From the NCBI RefSeq assembly GCF_001613245.1, contig NZ_BDBZ01000034.1:1-64000 (forward strand): a DNA stretch of 64,000 nucleotides, given 5' to 3'. The notes under the pieces were generated by a model. That model did no database searches, had not been told where the DNA came from, and saw nothing but the letters and a program-made list of their open reading frames with translations. Source of the stretch: Nocardia speluncae NBRC 108251 (GTDB taxonomy: Bacteria > Actinomycetota > Actinomycetes > Mycobacteriales > Mycobacteriaceae). Both the position numbers and the translations under genes were made by a program. Position 1 is the first letter of the stretch. Every line of letters starts with the position of its first letter. Shown in pieces: positions 17,511 through 28,505 of the stretch.

Positions 17511-17924
17511 CTATGCGGCCTGTACAGGCGTATCGGCGCCGGCGCGTTCGCGAATCAACAGCACTCCGGTGAGCGCGACGAGTACGGCGGTCAGTCCGTG
17601 GATTCCGAAAGCTGCGGCGGCCGAGCCGTTGTGGAGCAGAACGGTGAGCATGTCGCCGATGGGGATCAGCGCGAACCCGAGCGCCACAACTCCCAGGGCG
17701 AACCGCTGCCCCAGCGCGAGTAGGACAAGCACGACGATGCCGGTGACTGTGTCGCGAACTCCCTTGAGATTCGAAAAAGCTGCCGCGTCGCCGGTGGGCC
17801 ATACCGGCAACCCGAAGCCGGTGGCGATCCATTCGGGAGCGATCAGGTAACTGATCCCGATGTAGAGGATGAATGCGGCCCCGATCAGGGACAACACAGT
17901 GGCGGTATGCCGAACGGTGATCAT
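17511..17924 (-). CDS. DUF4267 membrane protein
   Basis: Four-helix membrane protein of 137 residues. The SYLIAPEWIATGFGLP segment after helix 1 and the GVRDTVTG segment match the DUF4267 family. Function unknown; such genes often sit beside TetR regulators and stress oxidoreductases. It starts at ATG 17924, with the palindromic operators directly upstream. Confidence 0.78.
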   Translation of the reverse strand: MITVRHTATVLSLIGAAFILYIGISYLIAPEWIATGFGLPVWPTGDAAAFSNLKGVRDTVTGIVVLVLLALGQRFALGVVALGFALIPIGDMLTVLLHNGSAAAAFGIHGLTAVLVALTGVLLIRERAGADTPVQAA

Positions 17925-17937
17925 GACCTACTCCAAA

Positions 17938-18002
17938 TCTAGCGTTGCTATATCTAGTAGCGACACTAATGTGTCGTAGCCATTTTGTCTAGCGCTGCTA
18001 GA
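17938..18002. promoter_or_regulatory. TetR operator region with three palindromes
   Basis: In the 86-base divergent region there are two copies of TCTAGC-N3-GCTAGA: an imperfect one at 17938-17952 (second arm GCTATA) and a perfect one at 17988-18002. Between them lies a perfect CGACAC-TAAT-GTGTCG palindrome at 17961-17976. The downstream copy ends 8 bases before the tetR start. The arrangement fits autorepression plus repression of the membrane pair. Confidence 0.7.
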
Positions 18003-18010
18003 TTCAAGGT

Positions 18011-18598
18011 ATGGGTATCCAGAACAGACGAGAACGGGAACGGGCCGACCGGCACCGGCTCATCATCGATACCGCACGCAAACTGGCCGAAACCGACGGC
18101 TGGGACGCCGTCACCGTCCGCAAACTCGCGGACCGCATCGAATACAGCCAGCCCGTCCTGTACAGCCACTTCGCCGGAAAACGAGCCATCATCACCGCAG
18201 TCGCACTCGACGGCATCACCGAACTGGCCGAATCTCTGCACCATGCCCGCACGACGGCCCCCGACGAAACCGCAGCCCTGTCCGCCGTAGCCCGCGCCTA
18301 CACCGAGTTCGCGGCGAACAACCCCGCCCTCTACAACGCCATGTTCGTCCTGCCCACCGACCTCACATTCGGTGACGGCGCCCCGGAACCCCTCCGCGAC
18401 GCCTTCGCCGAAGTGGTCGCAACCTTCGCCCCCTTCGCCGCGAACGCCGATGCCGAAACCCTCACCGAAACGGTCTGGAGCACCCTCCACGGCCTCGCCA
18501 CCCTGGAACACAACAACCGGCTACGCCCGGGGTACCGCGAACAACGCCTCGCGATCCTGCAGACCTGGCTGACCACAACGGCAAGCCGCGACAGCTGA
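18011..18598 (+). CDS. TetR/AcrR-family transcriptional regulator
   Basis: Transcription factor of 195 residues. The N-terminal helix-turn-helix is visible in TVRKLADRIEYSQPVLYSHF (about 35-55), followed by the KRAIITAVALDGI connector. The C-terminal domain resembles the WHG group. It is probably a repressor of the divergent DUF4267/DUF1772 genes and of itself through the palindromes in 17938-18002. The ligand is unknown. Confidence 0.92.
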   Translation: MGIQNRRERERADRHRLIIDTARKLAETDGWDAVTVRKLADRIEYSQPVLYSHFAGKRAIITAVALDGITELAESLHHARTTAPDETAALSAVARAYTEFAANNPALYNAMFVLPTDLTFGDGAPEPLRDAFAEVVATFAPFAANADAETLTETVWSTLHGLATLEHNNRLRPGYREQRLAILQTWLTTTASRDS

Positions 18599-18925
18599 CC
18601 ACAACGACACATCGGTGCCCCGAGCGGTCAGCGAGTGGCAGCCGCAGTGCAGGGTGGACGTAGCCGGTGCGGTAGCGGCAGGTCGGGCGATCCTGGCGAA
18701 CGAGCCGGCCTCCCCTCCGGACCCGCGCCGCCGGCGGCCTTTCGTCCGCGACCCGCGCGACCGGTTCGTTGACCCGCGCTTGCGGGTGCGTTTCAATGCA
18801 GCGGCGTCCGAAAGACGTTTTCGCTGCTCAGGCTTGTGCACAACCCGTCAGACCGCGCCGGTATGCCACCGTTCCGGAGCCTGCCCGCGGTAGCGCCCGG
18901 CGATCGCCGGGGAACGGAGTCGCCG
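18599..18925. other. Non-coding stretch before lipase gene
   Basis: About 327 bases with no credible gene. It contains three copies of GACCCGCG within about 60 bases (18720-18780) and ends in GGGAACGGAG, the ribosome-binding site of the lipase gene. Confidence 0.45.
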
Positions 18926-20221
18926 ATGAGGACGGTCGCATTCGGTTCCGGGGCACGGTCACGGATGATCCGCGCCCTGGTCATCACGGCACTGTTGCTG
19001 TCCGGCGGCACAGCGGCAGTCCCGGCTGCCGCGCACGCCGAGCCACCACCGCTCCCGTCCGACGACCCCTTCTACACCTACGACCAGCCCCTGACCACCA
19101 CCGACCCGGGCACGGTCCTGCGCTCCCGGCCCGCGCCGTTCGCCTTCCCGAACTTATCCACACCCATCACCAGCACCCAGGTGCTCTACCGGACCACAAC
19201 CCAGCAGAACACGCCCACCGCGGCAGTCACCACCGTGCTCCGCCCACTCGTCCCCGGTCCTACGCGGTTGCTGTCCTACCACATGGCCTACGACGCGCTC
19301 GGATCCCAATGCAACCCCTCCTACACGCTCACCGGCCGGACCGACAGCCCCGGGGCCGTCATGGAACAGGCCGTTATCGCCGGCTATCTCACCGCCGGGT
19401 ACACCGTCGTGGTGCCCGATTACGAGGGGCTGCACCTCGAGTGGACCGTCGGTAGGCAATCCGGCTACGCCACCCTCGACGGAATCCGGGCCGCCGAACA
19501 GATCCTGGGACTGCCCGCTTCGACACCGATCGCGATGTCCGGATATTCGGGGGGCTCGGTGGCCACCGAATGGGCCGCCGAGATCGCCCCGCACTACGCC
19601 CCCGAACTCACCCTGGTCGGCGCCGCCGCCGGCGGGCTACCCGTCCACCTCGCCCACAACCTCCCCTATGTCAGTGGCAGCGCCGACTGGGCGGGCGTAA
19701 TCCCGGCCATGGTCGTCGCCTTCCGGCGCGCCTACAACCTCGACACCGCCGCCTTCCTCTCCGAACGCGGAGCCCAGCTCACCGACGCCGTGGAAACCAT
19801 GTGCCTCGGGCAGTTCGCCAAGCGCTATCCCGGCCTCACCGACGCCGAAATGGTCCGCGCCCCCTACCATTCCCTGCTCGACGTCCCCGCGGCCGCAGCC
19901 GCCGTCAACGACAACATCATGGGCACCGCCGGCACCCCCGCCGTTCCACTGCTGCTCGCCGTAGGCCAGAGCGATCCGATCGGCGACTCCGTAATGGTGG
20001 CCCGCGATATCGAAGCCCTGGCCCACCGATACTGCGGCAGCGGCGTCCCGGTGACCTACGCCCGCTACCAGCACCACGACCACATTGCCGCCTTCGCCCG
20101 CTTCCAAGCCGAGGCCGCCCAGTTCCTCACCGACCGTTTCGCCGGCACCCCGCCCACGACCAACTGCGCATCCGTCGGCCCGGGCAACTCCCTTGCCCCC
20201 GTCCCCATCCCGGCCGGATAG
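18926..20221 (+). CDS. Secreted lipase (LIP family)
   Basis: Exported alpha/beta hydrolase of 431 residues. A typical Sec signal is present: Arg-rich start, hydrophobic segment ALVITALLLSGGTAAVPAAA, with cleavage expected after AHA near residue 38. The nucleophile motif GYSGGS has Ser208. The fold and the late DPIGDSVM and HHDHIAAF segments, which likely provide the acid and His, match secretory lipases such as the mycobacterial and Candida LIP family. I chose ATG 18926 because of GGGAACGGAG 7 bases upstream. Substrate probably triacylglycerol or esters. Confidence 0.86.
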   Translation: MRTVAFGSGARSRMIRALVITALLLSGGTAAVPAAAHAEPPPLPSDDPFYTYDQPLTTTDPGTVLRSRPAPFAFPNLSTPITSTQVLYRTTTQQNTPTAAVTTVLRPLVPGPTRLLSYHMAYDALGSQCNPSYTLTGRTDSPGAVMEQAVIAGYLTAGYTVVVPDYEGLHLEWTVGRQSGYATLDGIRAAEQILGLPASTPIAMSGYSGGSVATEWAAEIAPHYAPELTLVGAAAGGLPVHLAHNLPYVSGSADWAGVIPAMVVAFRRAYNLDTAAFLSERGAQLTDAVETMCLGQFAKRYPGLTDAEMVRAPYHSLLDVPAAAAAVNDNIMGTAGTPAVPLLLAVGQSDPIGDSVMVARDIEALAHRYCGSGVPVTYARYQHHDHIAAFARFQAEAAQFLTDRFAGTPPTTNCASVGPGNSLAPVPIPAG

Positions 20222-20243
20222 TCGAACGCCCGGCCGCCCGGCC

Positions 20244-20432
20244 GAATCCCTCCACCGCGCGGCGATCATCTCGGCCACGGCCGGCTCCGGCCCGAACCGG
20301 GCCGAGGCCGAGCGCGCCGCCTATCAGCGGCTCGCGGACCTCACCTCGTCGGCGGCGCTCGCGAACTTCGGCTCCGCCGACCTGAGCGGCGCACAGATCA
20401 TCGAGGTCGTCTGCACGAGTAACGCCCGCTGA
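20244..20432 (+). pseudogene. C-terminal remnant of an unidentified gene
   Basis: The frame reads as strongly coding (GC-rich third positions; AEAERAAYQRLADLTSSAA) for about 60 residues and stops with TGA at 20430-20432, six bases before a perfect terminator hairpin. No ATG, GTG or TTG starts it, and its 5' side runs into the lipase stop region. It is best explained as the 3' end of a deleted gene. I do not recognise the family. Confidence 0.45.
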
Positions 20433-20437
20433 TTCGG

Positions 20438-20467
20438 CTTCAGGCTCCGGGGCGCCGGAGCCTGAAG
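20438..20467 (+). terminator. Strong hairpin terminator
   Basis: Perfect 13-bp stem CTTCAGGCTCCGG/CCGGAGCCTGAAG with loop GGCG, directly after the remnant's stop codon. Confidence 0.65.
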
Positions 20468-20575
20468 GTCCGACCGGTCTCGACACCGGCGTACTCGCCC
20501 TCGACACCATGTGTCAGCCGAGGTGCGCTGCGCGGCGCCCCTCGAGGTAGTGAGCCAGCCTGAGCCGCTGCCTAT

Positions 20576-20697
20576 GAGTCCATCCCCGCGCCGGAGTGGG
20601 ATGCCGCCCGGGTGACGCGGTTCCCGCGGCGTCTCGGCTACCGGATCGTGTGGCCGGACGAACGCTCGGTGTTGACCGTCGCCGACCGCTGTACTGA
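20576..20697 (+). pseudogene. Short coding-like fragment
   Basis: About 40 codons read ESIPAPEWDAARVTRFP then RRLGYRIVWPDERSVLTVAD with codon use typical of real genes. It has no start of its own and breaks into other frames near 20697, inside the 22-bp repeat. It resembles, from memory, N-terminal parts of actinobacterial hypothetical or resolvase-like proteins; the family is uncertain. Confidence 0.35.
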
Positions 20698-20707
20698 TGT
20701 TCCCCGA
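20686..20707 (+). repeat. Left copy of 22-bp direct repeat
   Basis: CCGCTGTACTGATGTTCCCC plus GA. It matches 22268-22289 at 21 of 22 positions, and the two copies flank the NmrA/MerR gene pair. Confidence 0.6.
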
Positions 20708-20725
20708 TGCCCGGAAGGGCCTCGT

Positions 20726-21643
20726 TCAGCGCGGAGCGATTGCCGTGTCCGTGGAACGGAGCGCCTCATCGAGGAGGCCCGCACCAGGGCCCGCCAGCCA
20801 GCGGTCGAAGCACAGCAGGAACGGGAACTCCGTGCGCAAGGCGTCGAGGTTCGCGTTTCCCACCAGCCTGCCGTCGTCTACGAGTGCTTCCAACTTGCTG
20901 AGGACCTCGTCCTGTGCCGGCAGGGTCGTCGGCAGGCGGCTGTAGCTGATCGGTCGACCGGCGGCCTGGGTCAGATGCCCGGCCAGGGCGTTGCCGGTGA
21001 GAGCGTCACCGGCGATCTCCATGGTGCGGCCGGCGTAGCTTTCGGGTGAGCCGAAGACCGCGGCGGCGATGCGGCCGATGTCGCGCACCGCGATGAACTG
21101 CATGGCCTGGTCGGGGCGCATCAGGAAGGACAGATGTCCCCGGTCGAGGCCGATTTCGGAGGTCACCAGGAGCTCCATGAACGTGGCCGGCCGAATGATG
21201 GTGCTGGCGATGTCCAGATTCCGGACGTGGGCCTCGATACGGCTCTTGGTGTCGAGATGGTCGACGCCCGTTGTCGAGCCCGCGGTGACCGCCGAGCTGT
21301 AGACAAGGTGGGCGACGCCGCAGCGCTCGGCGATATCGGCCACCGCCGTACCGAAGCGGACCTCGTCCTCGTCGGTCACACCGGCGCCGGCCTGGCCGGA
21401 GTTCGGCTGGACACTGAAGACACCGTGGGTGTCAGCGAAGGCCGCGCGGAGCGACTCCGGATCCCCGAGGTCACCGCGGACGGTTTCGACGCCGGAGGCG
21501 GCGAGCGACCGGGCCCGATAGCCGGACGGATCGCGCACGACCGCGCGCACCACCCAGCCGTCGGCCCGCAGCGCAGCGGCGACCGATCCTCCCTGCTGCC
21601 CCGTGGCGCCCAGGACGACGACGGTTTTGTTGATGTTGGTCAT
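20726..21643 (-). CDS. NmrA-family NAD(P)-binding protein
   Basis: Atypical short-chain dehydrogenase of 305 residues. The dinucleotide motif GATGQQGG is at 12-19, followed by RAVVRDP and the VYSSAV segment that replaces the usual catalytic motif, as in NmrA/HSCARG redox sensors and SDR5-type quinone reductases. It is divergent from a MerR gene, with an operator between them. It is probably induced by an electrophile or redox signal. ATG 21643 was preferred to GTG 21652; neither has a strong ribosome-binding site. Confidence 0.87.
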   Translation of the reverse strand: MTNINKTVVVLGATGQQGGSVAAALRADGWVVRAVVRDPSGYRARSLAASGVETVRGDLGDPESLRAAFADTHGVFSVQPNSGQAGAGVTDEDEVRFGTAVADIAERCGVAHLVYSSAVTAGSTTGVDHLDTKSRIEAHVRNLDIASTIIRPATFMELLVTSEIGLDRGHLSFLMRPDQAMQFIAVRDIGRIAAAVFGSPESYAGRTMEIAGDALTGNALAGHLTQAAGRPISYSRLPTTLPAQDEVLSKLEALVDDGRLVGNANLDALRTEFPFLLCFDRWLAGPGAGLLDEALRSTDTAIAPR

Positions 21644-21797
21644 GCCGACCACGCTGCGCTTTCGGCGATCACGGACGTGTTCCTGATAAACATTGCTGAT
21701 TCTTCCTGGGATCCTGAGGAGTGAGTCGGAGATGTGCTGTTCACAGGCCTGCTCCAGAGTTCGTAAGGGGGGTCCTTGCCGTGCCCGCTACGCTAAA

Positions 21798-21817
21798 ACC
21801 TGACGCCCACGTCAGGT
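21798..21817. promoter_or_regulatory. MerR operator
   Basis: Perfect 8-bp inverted repeat ACCTGACG-CCCA-CGTCAGGT in the NmrA-MerR intergenic region, 36 bases before the MerR ATG. The size and symmetry are those of MerR-family operators that span a long -35/-10 spacer. Confidence 0.65.
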
Positions 21818-21852
21818 GCAAGCGAGACGTGGAGTCGAGTCAGGAGGCCGGG

Positions 21853-22215
21853 ATGCGGATCGGAGAGGTCGCCGCGAAGGCGGGCGTCAGCGTCAGGGCG
21901 CTGCGCTACTACGAGCAGCAGGACTTGCTGCACTCCACCCGGAATCCGGGTGGCCAGCGCCAGTATCCGGCCGGTGCCGTCGAACGGGTCAGGCTTATCC
22001 AACAGCTCTACTCCGTGGGCTTGCCCAGCAGAACCATCCGCGAGGTGCTGCCGTTCGCCGACTCCGGTGAGGTGTCACCGGAACTGCTGGAGCTGCTCGC
22101 GGCCGAACGCGACCGCCTCGACCGGCAGATGACGGACCTGCGGGACGTGCGCAACCGGCTGCACGACTGCATAACCGAGGCGCGGAATCATGCCGGAACA
22201 GGAAGTCCATCCTGA
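21853..22215 (+). CDS. MerR-family transcriptional regulator
   Basis: Regulator of 120 residues. The N-terminal winged helix begins MRIGEVAAKAGVSVRALRYY, with the typical GGQRQYPAGAVERVRLI wing, followed by a dimerisation coiled coil (LLAAERDRLDRQMTDLRDVR). It lacks C-terminal Cys clusters, so it is not a metal sensor of the classic type. AGGAGG at 21842-21847 sets the start. It probably controls the divergent NmrA gene and itself through the repeat at 21798-21817. Confidence 0.92.
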   Translation: MRIGEVAAKAGVSVRALRYYEQQDLLHSTRNPGGQRQYPAGAVERVRLIQQLYSVGLPSRTIREVLPFADSGEVSPELLELLAAERDRLDRQMTDLRDVRNRLHDCITEARNHAGTGSPS

Positions 22216-22267
22216 AGCAGGGCGGCCACACTCGCACGGCCCGGACCGTGATCGTTCTCACCGGTAT

Positions 22268-22289
22268 CCGCTGTACCGATGTTCCCCGA
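22268..22289 (+). repeat. Right copy of 22-bp direct repeat
   Basis: CCGCTGTACCGATGTTCCCC plus GA. One mismatch to 20686-20707. It overlaps the start of the methyltransferase remnant. Confidence 0.6.
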
Positions 22290-22386
22290 GGCCGTGATCG
22301 AGAACGCGCGCCGGCTTCATCCGGAGTGCCGCTTCGCTGTCGCTTCCGCCACCGAGCTCGACCTCGGTGAAGCGTCCCTGGGGGGT
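22279..22386 (+). pseudogene. Fragment of a SAM-dependent methyltransferase
   Basis: About 36 codons read MFPEAVIENARRLHPECRF, then ASATELDLGEASLGG. This matches the middle of class I methyltransferases, after motif I, where family members continue with a V-LAWYS strand. The sequence before and after does not continue the fold, so only a piece remains. Confidence 0.5.
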
Positions 22387-22437
22387 GCTCGGTGAATTTT
22401 GACGTCACTGAGAGCGCCATTGACGAGAGGATCGGAC

Positions 22438-22728
22438 ATGACCGTCCCGGCCGAGCGAATCACGCTCACCGACACCGACTACGCCGGCGTAGAGCAGATG
22501 CTCGCGCCGTACCGGGACAGGCTGCTCCCGCAGGCTGCGGTGGTCCCGCACTGGTCCGACGACGGTGCCCGGTTCTGGTAGCGGGCAGGGGCGTATCACG
22601 TCCTGGTAGACCCGGCGGCGGGCACCCACCGGAACGCGTTCGACCACGAGCGGCTCGCGGCGGTGCTGTCGCAGGCGTCCGGGCGCGCGGTGGTAGCCGA
22701 CGACCTGCCCGCTCGCCTCGGTGGAGTT
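22438..22728 (+). pseudogene. Truncated S9-type peptidase gene with internal stop
   Basis: ATG at 22438 opens about 47 codons ending ...SDDGARFW, then TAG at 22579-22581, then the same frame continues RAGAYHVLVDPAAGTHRNAF to PARLGG near 22720. The joined sequence looks like the N-terminal propeller entry of prolyl-oligopeptidase/DPP-IV-type S9 enzymes, where FWY is expected, so TAG may be a mutated Tyr codon. The rest of the gene (over 500 codons) is missing before tRNA-Thr. Confidence 0.55.
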
Positions 22729-22873
22729 CTTGGGTCAGTTCGGCAAGCCGCCGAGCAGGACCACGCACGCGGACGATTGCACTGTTCCAGTGAGCCGCGG
22801 GCAGGTTTTCCCGCCGGTCGGCACCCTGAAACGAGGAAGGCCCTCCCCGGCGAACCGGAAAGGGCCTCTGATC

Positions 22874-22949
22874 TGGAGCCGCCTGGGAGAATCGAACTCC
22901 CGACCTTTTCATTACGAGTGAAGCGCTCTACCGACTGAGCTAAGGCGGC
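22874..22949 (-). tRNA. tRNA-Thr (anticodon CGT)
   Basis: Cloverleaf of 76 bases including an encoded CCA. The acceptor stem is GCCGCCT/AGGCGGC, the D arm is in TAGCTCAGTCGGTAGAGC, the anticodon loop is CTCGTAA, and the T arm contains GTTCGATTC. It reads ACG codons. It lies just downstream of holB on the same strand, as in mycobacteria. Confidence 0.95.
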
Positions 22950-23006
22950 GTGCCGTTCGGCGTCGCGAGTCTATCGTCTCCGGTCAGGGAACGCGAAAAC
23001 GGGTGG

Positions 23007-24206
23007 TCAGGACGTTTGGGCGAGGAGGGTGGCGGCCATCGCGGCGAGAGCGAAACGGGGTTTGACGTTGCGGTCGAGGGCTTCGCGGCAAGCCAGGACG
23101 GCGTCGATCGAACGGAGCAGGCCCTCGGGGCGGATACGGGTGGCGAGGTCGCGGGCGCGGTCGGCCATATCGGGGTGAGTCATGGTGAGGCCGGTGGGGT
23201 CGCCGAAACTCACGGCCAGGCCGTCACGGTAGAGGCCGGCTATATCGAGGAGGGCACGATCGAGGGCGTCACGTCCGGTGCGGGTGGCGCGGGATTTCTG
23301 GCGCTTCTCCAGGTCTTTCAGGACGCCCGCGGAACCGCGGGTGGCGCCGGCCGCGCCTTTGCCGGTGCCGCCGGCGCCCAGGGCGGTGGCGAGTTCGTCG
23401 CGTTCGCGTTCGTCGCGTTCGGTGCTGAGCTCTTTTGCTTCGTCATCGGCGGCTTTCACCAACTCATCCGCCGCGAGATAGGCGTTGCCACGGAAGATCG
23501 CGGCCACCAGGTCGAGCGCGCGGCGGCGGCGGTCGCGGGCATCGTCGTCGGTGGCGAGGCGGCGGGCGCGGCCCACATGGCCACCACTCACTGCGGCCGC
23601 CCACTCGGCGGTTTCCGCGTCGAGGCCGTCGTGGTCGCGCAATACGTGGGCGATGGCGGGGGCCGACGGGGTGACCAGATGGACATGGCGGCAGCGGGAG
23701 CGCAGCGTCACCGAGATGTCCTCGGGGTCCACCGAGGGGGCGCACAGTAGGAAGACCGTCCGTTCGGGCGGTTCCTCGACCACCTTGAGCAGCACATTGC
23801 CCGCGGCTTCGGTGAGCCGGTCGGCGTCTTCGATCACCACCACCTGCCAGCGGCCGGTGCTGGGGCGGCGGGCAGCGATCTGCACGATTCCGCGCATCTC
23901 CTTGGTGGAGATGCTCAAACCCTCGGGGATCACCCGGCGCACGTCACCATGGGTTCCGGCCATCGTGGTGGTGCAGGCATGGCAGTGGCCGCAACCGGTC
24001 CGGTCGGGGTCGGTGCATTGCAGGGCCGCGGCGAAACACAGCGCGGCAACCGACCGCCCGGCACCCGGTGGTCCGGTGAACAGCCACGAATGGGTCATCG
24101 CGCCCTCTGCCGGACCGGCCCGCCCGGCGACCGCGGCGGCAGTCAGATCGGCCGCTACCGCTTCCTGCCCCACCAACCGATCGAAGACGCCCGTCACGTC
24201 CGACAC
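23007..24206 (-). CDS. holB: DNA polymerase III subunit delta'
   Basis: Clamp-loader subunit of 399 residues, AAA+ fold. The P-loop is degenerate, GPPGAGRS at 45-52 instead of GxxxxGKT, consistent with a subunit that does not hydrolyse ATP. The zinc-binding cysteines are Cys64, Cys72, Cys75 and Cys78. Sensor regions follow (LLKVVEEPPERTVFLL). It works with tau/gamma and delta to load the sliding clamp. Start is ATG at 24206. The following DNA up to the tRNA is tight. Confidence 0.92.
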   Translation of the reverse strand: MSDVTGVFDRLVGQEAVAADLTAAAVAGRAGPAEGAMTHSWLFTGPPGAGRSVAALCFAAALQCTDPDRTGCGHCHACTTTMAGTHGDVRRVIPEGLSISTKEMRGIVQIAARRPSTGRWQVVVIEDADRLTEAAGNVLLKVVEEPPERTVFLLCAPSVDPEDISVTLRSRCRHVHLVTPSAPAIAHVLRDHDGLDAETAEWAAAVSGGHVGRARRLATDDDARDRRRRALDLVAAIFRGNAYLAADELVKAADDEAKELSTERDERERDELATALGAGGTGKGAAGATRGSAGVLKDLEKRQKSRATRTGRDALDRALLDIAGLYRDGLAVSFGDPTGLTMTHPDMADRARDLATRIRPEGLLRSIDAVLACREALDRNVKPRFALAAMAATLLAQTS

Positions 24207-24443
24207 CCTAATGGACCCGCCGGCCCCTCCTCATCGGATGGCCTCGTACAGCCGACGTTCATCCGGTCGTGAACAAGGCGTACTCCGCTAGATGCGCGCA
24301 CCGTTATCCCTCTCGACCGAGCATCGGACGACGGGGCGCCGGGCATATGGTCGGAGGCGGAGGGGACGCAGAGTGTGCCCGCCGCACGGTGTCGTCGAAC
24401 GGAGAACCGGCGCGAAGCGTGCGACGGGAGTGGAGCGGCGGGC

Positions 24444-24950
24444 CTATCCAGCACGCTGAGCGGTGGTGTTGGCACCGTCCAACTGTTCGCGGATGATGTC
24501 GGCGTGCCCACTGTGGTGGGCGATCTCACGCAGGATGTGCAGGATCAGGAAGCGCGCCGACCACCACACCCGGCCGGGTACCCACGGGTTGGTGGGGGTG
24601 GGGATGGAGGCGTCGAGATCGTCCACCGAGCGAATGAGTTCCGCGGTGTTCGCCGCGACGATCTCCCATTCCGCTAGCAAACCGGCCACGGTTTCCGAAT
24701 CGCCGATGCTGTATTGGCCTGCGAAGTCTTCCAGCTTCTGTTCCGCGTTCTCGTCACGGTCCACGAGCACTTTTGTCCACAGCCGTTCACAACCGACCAA
24801 ATGGTGCAGTAGCCCGCCCAGGGTGAGTTCACTCGCGGTGGTGCGCTGCCTTGCCTGCTCCTCGCTGATACCCCGCAGCGTGATGCGGAACATCTCGCGC
24901 TGTTCGTCCAGCAACTGGATGAGGTCGTCATGCTCCTGGCGGACGGCCAT
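24444..24950 (-). CDS. DinB-fold (DUF664-like) protein
   Basis: Four-helix DinB superfamily protein of 168 residues. Putative metal ligands are His49/His50 in LLHHLVGCERLW and the HHSGH cluster near 141-145, giving the usual three-histidine pattern. Members include mycothiol-dependent transferases. GAAGGAG lies a few bases before the ATG at 24950. It is located between topA and holB. Confidence 0.85.
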   Translation of the reverse strand: MAVRQEHDDLIQLLDEQREMFRITLRGISEEQARQRTTASELTLGGLLHHLVGCERLWTKVLVDRDENAEQKLEDFAGQYSIGDSETVAGLLAEWEIVAANTAELIRSVDDLDASIPTPTNPWVPGRVWWSARFLILHILREIAHHSGHADIIREQLDGANTTAQRAG

Positions 24951-25032
24951 CGGCGCTCCTTCTGATAGGTGTCGCGCGTCAGGCTACGACCCGGGTACGA
25001 CATCTATCGCCGTTCCCGGGGCAGAGGAGGTT

Positions 25033-27951
<2,919 letters not shown>

Positions 27952-28049
27952 CGGCGAATCCCTTTCCTTCTCGACCCGCTGGACGCTGCTGGGGGGCAGG
28001 ACGCGGCTGGATGAACAGATGGTGACGACGAGCATCACCACCAGACACG

Positions 28050-28055
28050 TTTATA
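28050..28055 (-). promoter_or_regulatory. Possible -10 box for topA
   Basis: On the minus strand TATAAA occurs about 100 bases upstream of the topA GTG in otherwise GC-rich DNA. The -35 region 17 bases further on (CTCGAC) is weak. Confidence 0.3.
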
Positions 28056-28449
28056 CCTTGACGCTGCGCGTGGTCGAGCGGTTGCGACCATCGGGCGATG
28101 GCGCGTCGATGCCGTTCAGTATGCAGGGCGCGAGGCCACCACAGCACGCACGGTAGGTCACGAAGTCGTGCCTTGTCGAGGAGAGCGGTGCATGAAGACG
28201 GTAATCGGCCATCCGTCCGCGCGTGGCGCAGTTCGGACGAGCCGAGCCGGCCGCCCGGGAGAAGTGTGGTGCGACACCATCGACCGGAGCTCGATCGCAG
28301 GTGCCCGGAAAATGCGCGGCCGATGGTGGCGTAGCCGGAGGCCGCACGGCCGGAGTGAAAGCCCGGAGTCGCTGCGAGCGCACAACTCGGGCAGGCAGGC
28401 CGGGAACGCGCGGGGCCCACGACCGCGGAATTACACATACCGCACATAT

Positions 28450-28490
28450 AGTTCGTCCCTCGCTCCCGTTACGGGATCGAGGGACGAACT
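28450..28490 (-). terminator. cspA terminator hairpin
   Basis: Perfect 13-bp stem AGTTCGTCCCTCG/CGAGGGACGAACT, 16 bases after the cspA stop, with a second small stem CCCG-TTA-CGGG inside the loop. The continuous structure is about 41 bases. Confidence 0.75.
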
Positions 28491-28505
28491 GGGAGGTGTA
28501 CTCGC

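Larger units (their letters stand above)
27952..28505. other. Non-coding stretch between cspA and topA
   Basis: About 550 bases without a credible gene. It holds the cspA terminator hairpin (28450-28490) and, near 28050, a possible topA promoter. The remainder shows no recognisable feature. Confidence 0.5.

Noticed and set aside
18720..18790. Three GACCCGCG copies before the lipase gene
   Set aside because: Irregular spacing and GC-rich simple sequence; likely chance.
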